From contig WPIO01000001.1 in assembly GCA_009760855.2 (NCBI GenBank), positions 24,321,001 through 24,385,000 on the forward strand: a stretch of DNA of 64,000 nt, in the 5' to 3' direction. The translations under genes were made by a program, and so were the position numbers. Shown here piece by piece: positions 59,301 through 64,000 of this stretch. Origin of the DNA: Cristatella mucedo (Eukaryota; Bryozoa; Phylactolaemata; Cristatellidae). The first letter of the stretch is position 1, and each line of letters starts with the position of its first letter. The notes below the pieces were generated by a model. The model was not told the origin of the DNA. It made no database searches and worked only from the letters and a program-made list of their open reading frames with translations.

Positions 59301-60624
59301 CGATCCCAGTAAAATACAGATATGTATCCACTTAGTTAGCTGGAACTAAATTGAACTATTGAGCTTAAGCCTCTGCACGTATACGACTGCTTATATTACT
59401 GAAATATATGAATAACGAACCTATTTTTAATTCTGATGTATTAATGCGTAGAATAGTTGATCAAAACCATCCCTCAAAGACTTTCTGTGGTGATACATTT
59501 TGCACAAACAAACTGTTTTCCAATTTAGCAGCAAACTTATAGTCAGAGCAGCTCTGACAGCAATGTTCTGTAAAGTAAGAAAATTTCAAAAACTTGTCAC
59601 TGTTTCTTTCCTAATGGCGACGTTTTATGGGGGAAAATTGCCATTTTACATTCTTTTGAGGTATATTCAATTACGAAGTAGCACTTATCCCCGAGAAAGA
59701 AAACTAAAATAAAAAGAGTACACAGCCTACTTCCCAAGTGGCATCCGTATCAATACTAGCTTCGCCAATGTTCGTCTGGGTAACTTGTTTCCCAAATAAT
59801 TGAGATTTACAGTGGCAGTGATAAAAAATTTCACGAGCACTTTGCAGAACCGAATGTGACATTTTTCGCATGCTAATTTGACTTATCCTAGTAACGAGCG
59901 TATCAGGGGGATACTGAATTGCCAAATATTATTTTGGGATATCGCGTTTCGCGTTGCACATACTTTGAAAGGGTTCAACGACAAGTGCCGCAGGTCATTT
60001 TTTAACTCCTTGCAAATTTCATTGCCGGTCCTGTGGTTCCGAGACCCTTCTCTAATGATTGCAATAAGCCGGACATAGACGTAACAATTTATGGTCCGTA
60101 GAGAGCCGGCTAGGCATAACAGATCGTCAAAGTCCGCGAAGGAGCTCGCTTCGGTACTCGACGCAGGCGTAGCGGTATTTACTGCAAAGCGCATCGGTGG
60201 TTTCGAAGCGGCGGCCCGTTAAGCTCCGGGTTGCTGGGGCGACAAAAAGAACAGTAGATACGGCATGGCGTAGACTGGCAGCGTCATGTTCCTGCTTGTA
60301 CACTCGCTTTTCAGATTGTTTGCTGCGTAATTTGTTCACACGTTAGAGAAATTCGCCGAGAGTAGGCGCTGATTGGCTTTCCGCGAAGCGCTGCGCTGCG
60401 CTGCCTCGCAGCCCCTCCTGCACTGTGCCAGAATACAATGAATGCTGCGCGTCGAGCGCTTGCTTCGCTCTCGCTCTCAGTCCCGTTTATCAGGTTGCGA
60501 GTACAGCTGCTCTATTTGAAATAAATGCGACGCACAAACCTCAGTGAGGCAGCGCCAGCTGCGACACTCATATCCATTACGCTTAGCTATTGCGTTTGCC
60601 TGACTAACGGAACATAAGCCCCTG
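59301..60624. other. No feature recognised
   Basis: AT-rich to 59.9 kb, then GC-rich with a CTGCGCTGCGCTGC patch near 60.39 kb. No motif. Confidence 0.45.
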
Positions 60625-61918
60625 AGCTATCGACTTTTCAAAACTGCCAAGTATCGCGGCTGCTTACGTATTATGGGCAAACCAAGTGCGATTCAGATAT
60701 TCGAAAAACTAGCGCTCAAATTCAGCTCTGCCAGAATATCTTCTGTTGAATCTTCGCGAAATCTAGGTGTTCTGTTTAGAAGTGACCTTTCACTAGACGA
60801 ACACATCAGCTCCACAGTCAAGGCTGCCTACTTTCAGCTACATATCTTCGCTAAAATTTGGGCTCGCATACACAGGGATACTACACCTAAATTGGTAAAA
60901 GCATAATGACATCCCGTCTCGACTTCAGTTACTCACTGCTTGCAGGTATACTGGCCTGTGCAATCTGGCACTTTCAGTAGGTGCAAATTTCTGCAGCAAG
61001 GCTTGTCTGTTGTGAGCACCGCAGTTGCCACACCACACCACTTCTCACCAACCTGCACTGGCTCCCAGTCAAGCACAGCATCGACTTCAAGGTTCTGTAA
61101 CTCACCTTTAGGTCCCATCTTCCTTTTGCTCCAGCCTACCTTTCAGATCTACTACCCCACCAGGCAATGCATTGTAGATACCACGTCCAAGTTGGTCCAT
61201 GCCTTTGTGACATCCCGTCTCGACTTCTGCAACTCACTGCTTACTGGCCTACCAGCATGTGCGATCAGGCGTTTGCAGCTGGTGCAAAACTCTGCAGCTA
61301 GGCTTGTCTGTCGTGAGCGTCACAGTTGCCACATTACTCCACTTCTCGCCGACCTGCACTGGCTCCCAGTCAAGCAACGGATTGACTTCAAGGTTTTGTC
61401 GCTCACTTTTAGGTCTCTTCATTCTATGGCTCCAGCCTATCTTTCAGATATACTACCCCATCAGGCCAAGCATCGTACCACCCGCTTCTCGGTATCCAAC
61501 AGTCTGGAAATACCTCGTACAAACCTCAAATCCTTTGGAGACCGTGCATTTAGCTCGTATGCTCCCAAAGCCTGGAACTCCCTCCCGACCTGCGTCAGAA
61601 CATCCCCTGACCTGACCACATTTAAAAGAAACTTAAAAACACCTATTTAGGACAGCATTTAGTGGGTCCCTGTGATTCGTCCTTGATGTGCTTATGCGTG
61701 CTGACACTGTGCATGCTGCCACTAACCACATTTGCATGCTGACCCTGTGCATGTCACCCCTAACCATATTATTTATTTTGTTTGTTTTTCAAGCATGATT
61801 TTACTTACTATTCTATTGCATATCACTTTGCAGCAAATGTAAAGCGCCTAGAAAGAGATTAAGTTCTCTGAGGGCGCTTTATCAAGTGCAATATTATTAT
61901 TATTATTATTATTATTAT
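60625..61918 (+). mobile_element. LINE family A, plus-strand copy with an internal duplicated segment
   Basis: It starts in the RT C-terminal region (MGKPSAIQIFEKLALKF, SSRNLGVLFRSDLSLDEHIS) and has a stop after TPKLVKA. A stretch at 60.9-61.17 kb encodes the VTSRLDF-to-YLSDLL region. A second, better version of the same region follows from 61.18 kb ([60 protein letters not shown]), with a stop near 61.65 kb. The 3' UTR and ATT repeats run to 61.92 kb. The repeat reflects a local duplication or recombination between two copies. Confidence 0.85.
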
Positions 61919-62278
61919 TATCGTACCAACGGCTTTTCTTCCTCGAATCGTTTCAATACTCCTCGTACGAACCTCAGATATTTTGGAGACCTTGCCTTTA
62001 GCTTGTATGCTCCCAAAGCCTCGAACTTACTTCCAGCTGGCGTCATGATATCCCCTGACTTGATGACATTTCAAAAGACGCTAAAAAAGCTGTACTATAC
62101 ATGCTGCCATTAACCGCATTTGCACACTGACCCAGTTCGCAACACCTTCCACAATGCTGTGCTTGTCATTGGGCATACTGAGACTAACCATTCGATCGTG
62201 CTTCCTGTACAGGATTATGAAGTGCATAGAGAAAAATTTAATTCTCAGACGGTGTGGTACAAATGCATTATTATTAAG
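61919..62278 (+). mobile_element. Second LINE family A 3' fragment, directly after the first
   Basis: Starts inside the RTNLRYFGDLAFSLYAPKAS region, includes PDLMTFQKTLKK and the 3' UTR, and ends with GAAGTGCATAGAGAAAAATT, a degenerate tail and ATTATTATT. It begins at the ATT repeat of the preceding copy, as if inserted there. Confidence 0.75.
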
Positions 62279-62336
62279 GCACGGCAGGCATAGTTGTAAT
62301 ACTATTTCTATTAGCTAATGTAACAATTATAATCCT

Positions 62337-62341
62337 AAAAA
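62337..62341 (-). terminator. RNA polymerase III T-tract terminator of tRNA-Glu
   Basis: A run of five T on the minus strand, six bases past the tRNA discriminator base, as expected for Pol III termination. Confidence 0.8.
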
Positions 62342-62347
62342 TATATA

Positions 62348-62419
62348 TTCCCTAGCCGGGAATCGAACCCGGGCCACGGCGGTGAAAGCGCCGGATCCTA
62401 GCCACTAGACCACTAGGGA
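62348..62419 (-). tRNA. tRNA-Glu (anticodon UUC)
   Basis: A 72-nt cloverleaf without intron. The acceptor stem TCCCTAG/CTAGGGA pairs over 7 bp, with A as discriminator. The D arm is GTCT...AGGA, the anticodon stem CGGCG/CGCCG carries loop CTTTCAC (anticodon TTC), and the T arm is CCGGG-TTCGATT-CCCGG. Both internal promoter boxes are intact. It closely resembles animal tRNA-Glu genes and, unlike the SINE heads nearby, has no repeat tail. Confidence 0.95.
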
Positions 62420-63739
62420 GTCATACGTAGGGAGAACGAAATAAGTTTAATAAATTAACAAACATTTAGTTTCATTTTCTAATCTAATCTAATTTCAGCG
62501 TTTTAAAAATATAAGTAGGACCTCAGCAGCATTGAACGACGCTGGTCCTAGCAATCTGTCCTAACTTGACGATGTCTTAACCGGTGGCGCGCGGCTGCTA
62601 CTCCCCCAGGTCCTTGCGTCGCTATCGATAGGGCCTGCATTCGCACCAAACTGTATTCGGCCTGCTGGATTTCCTAAACTACTCGGTAAATTAGCTGTTC
62701 GTCTGCCGTAAGCATGCATATTGGTCTAACGGATGCCTTTTTTTAAGATTCAGATACTCGTTACTTAAAATAATCACGTTGGAATGCCTAAACGACTACT
62801 CAGTGCCAATTTTCAATAGAGTTACAACTACGATGCAACGCCAGCCACCGCTAGCTAGTATTGTAGGTCATGTGATGTTTCGGTCGGAAGGTCTTATTTG
62901 CGGAGTTACTTGGTTATAATAGGATGGTCTTACTAGCGAATTTACCGCCTACCTGGTGGGTAGTATAAAATCCTGGTAAAGCAGAAGTGCAAGAACAGCA
63001 GCACTGCACTGGGGCAGCTCTCAGGTTGGCCGCGATGGGAGCCCTTGCCTTTGTGAGTTCGACTAGGGCGCCTAGTACAGACCCGGCTCCTGATCCTCCT
63101 AGCACGGGTTAGAATGGAGCTCTGTGCAGGTGATGCGGTTAGGAGATGGACTGACTAACAAGCGTAAGTAGAAATAGCAGGTACGCGCGAGCTCATGAGT
63201 TTAGAGGGGAGAGAACATAACGGGATGACTGACAGAGCTCGGGGCTGCAGCTTCCGTAGTCGATGAGAGACTACGCTTTGAGAGCACGAGAGTCGAACGT
63301 GCGGTGACGTACAGCTAAGCGCAACTTAAACTACGCAGTTGTGTTCTGCCGGCTACTCCGTTAGCTGCTCGTATCTTGGGAGTACTGTAGAGGTCTGCCT
63401 TCGGGGTCGGGACCATCGCTAGCGACGCGTGCATAGGATTATTTATTATACTCGGGCTACAGGAGTTAGCGAAGTTAACTCCGTCGGTCCGGTACGCGCC
63501 GCGTAAAGCGCTTGCGCTGGCGCGTAACCGCTACTAACCGGCCCCCAATAAACTGTCGCTTTCGGCGCCCAGTTGTGGCCGCTTGCGTTTTAACCGCACT
63601 GCAGCACTGCATCGCACAGTCCACCGGTAGAGAGCCGGAGGACGAGCAAACCCCGCGTGGTTACAACACCACGAGTTGAGACGGAAATAAACTACAGCCT
63701 TAACAGATTATACTTATCCAAAGCTAGCCTAATAATTAA
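62420..63739. other. Unassigned; GC-rich with TATA and AATAAA motifs
   Basis: TATAAAA near 62.965 kb, and AATAAA near 63.547 and 63.688 kb. This layout could fit a solo LTR or a promoter, but no terminal repeats or target duplication could be confirmed. Confidence 0.25.
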
Positions 63740-64000
63740 AATGTCATTGCATATCACCCCAAGAGAACGTGACCTCTATTCAGGCGCTTTACAACTCACT
63801 ACTAGAGAAACGATAACCGAAGGTTAATGAAATAGCGGGGTATTCTACCCAGGCAAGCATATAAAATCACGCAATTATAATGCTAAGACAAACGTGCAAA
63901 AGTTCACAAAACTCATGGCCTCTGAATAGTAGGATCCCCGGTTAGTTGCACATGTAAGCATAGTACGCACAAAAGACAGGTCCACTGAGGTGCTGTACAA
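63740..64000 (-). mobile_element. LINE family A/SINE-B-type tail and 3' fragment, cut by the window edge
   Basis: ATATCACCCCAAGAGAACGT, GACCTCTATTCAGGCGCTTT, then a 3'-UTR-like stretch with GCACAAAAGACAGGTCCACT at 63.97 kb. Confidence 0.5.

Noticed and set aside
62863-63695. Solo LTR (TGTAG...CTACA with TATA box and AATAAA)
   Set aside because: No matching target-site duplication, primer-binding site or second LTR is visible.

Overview
This is invertebrate nuclear DNA. It has spliceosomal introns with GT–AG borders, one isolated tRNA gene, decayed LINEs and tRNA-derived SINEs throughout, and long (CT)n/(GA)n microsatellites. There is no operon structure and no bacterial signal. The repeat types (L2/CR1-like LINEs ending in ATT repeats, and SINEs sharing the LINE tail) fit a spiralian or other non-vertebrate animal. 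I cannot name the species.

The one convincing host protein gene lies on the minus strand, about 27.27 kb down to 17.85 kb, in a visibly GC-rich and CAG-rich block (about 17.3-30.1 kb). Eleven coding exons can be joined with consistent phase at every junction. They encode a FERM-domain protein of the FRMD6 (Willin)/Expanded family, an upstream regulator of Hippo signalling at the apical cell cortex. The model is about 977-991 residues: F1, F2 and F3 lobes, a conserved post-FERM segment, and a long Ser/Gln/Ala/Pro-rich tail. The tail carries a PPxY motif (PPSY, a WW-domain ligand) and, near its end, an IAGLC motif that I recall from FRMD6. A PPxY tail is a feature of Drosophila Expanded rather than vertebrate FRMD6, so the gene looks like an ancestral combination.

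The rest is mostly repeats. LINE family A (L2/CR1-like, ATT tail) is present in many pieces; the best copies are at 46.44-47.47 kb (minus) and 60.63-61.92 kb (plus). LINE family B has TTACA repeats at its 3' end; pieces lie at 31.1-32.35, 33.8-34.16, 41.2-41.56, 43.77-44.5 and 55.57-56.26 kb. An endonuclease fragment lies at 51.7-52.2 kb. SINE-A (five copies) and SINE-B (four or five) are tRNA-derived, and SINE-B shares its tail with LINE A.

Two decayed copies of a widespread but poorly characterised invertebrate repeat-associated ORF lie at 48.9-49.6 kb (plus) and 57.11-59.3 kb (minus). The second has been split by a hAT-like MITE, with a duplicated target site, and by a SINE-A copy. A TIR-bounded element lies at 1.56-2.37 kb, and a 77-bp near-perfect palindrome at 34.28-34.36 kb. 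The tRNA-Glu(UUC) gene at 62.35-62.42 kb looks functional.

All homology statements come from reading translated motifs against remembered family patterns. No search was run.
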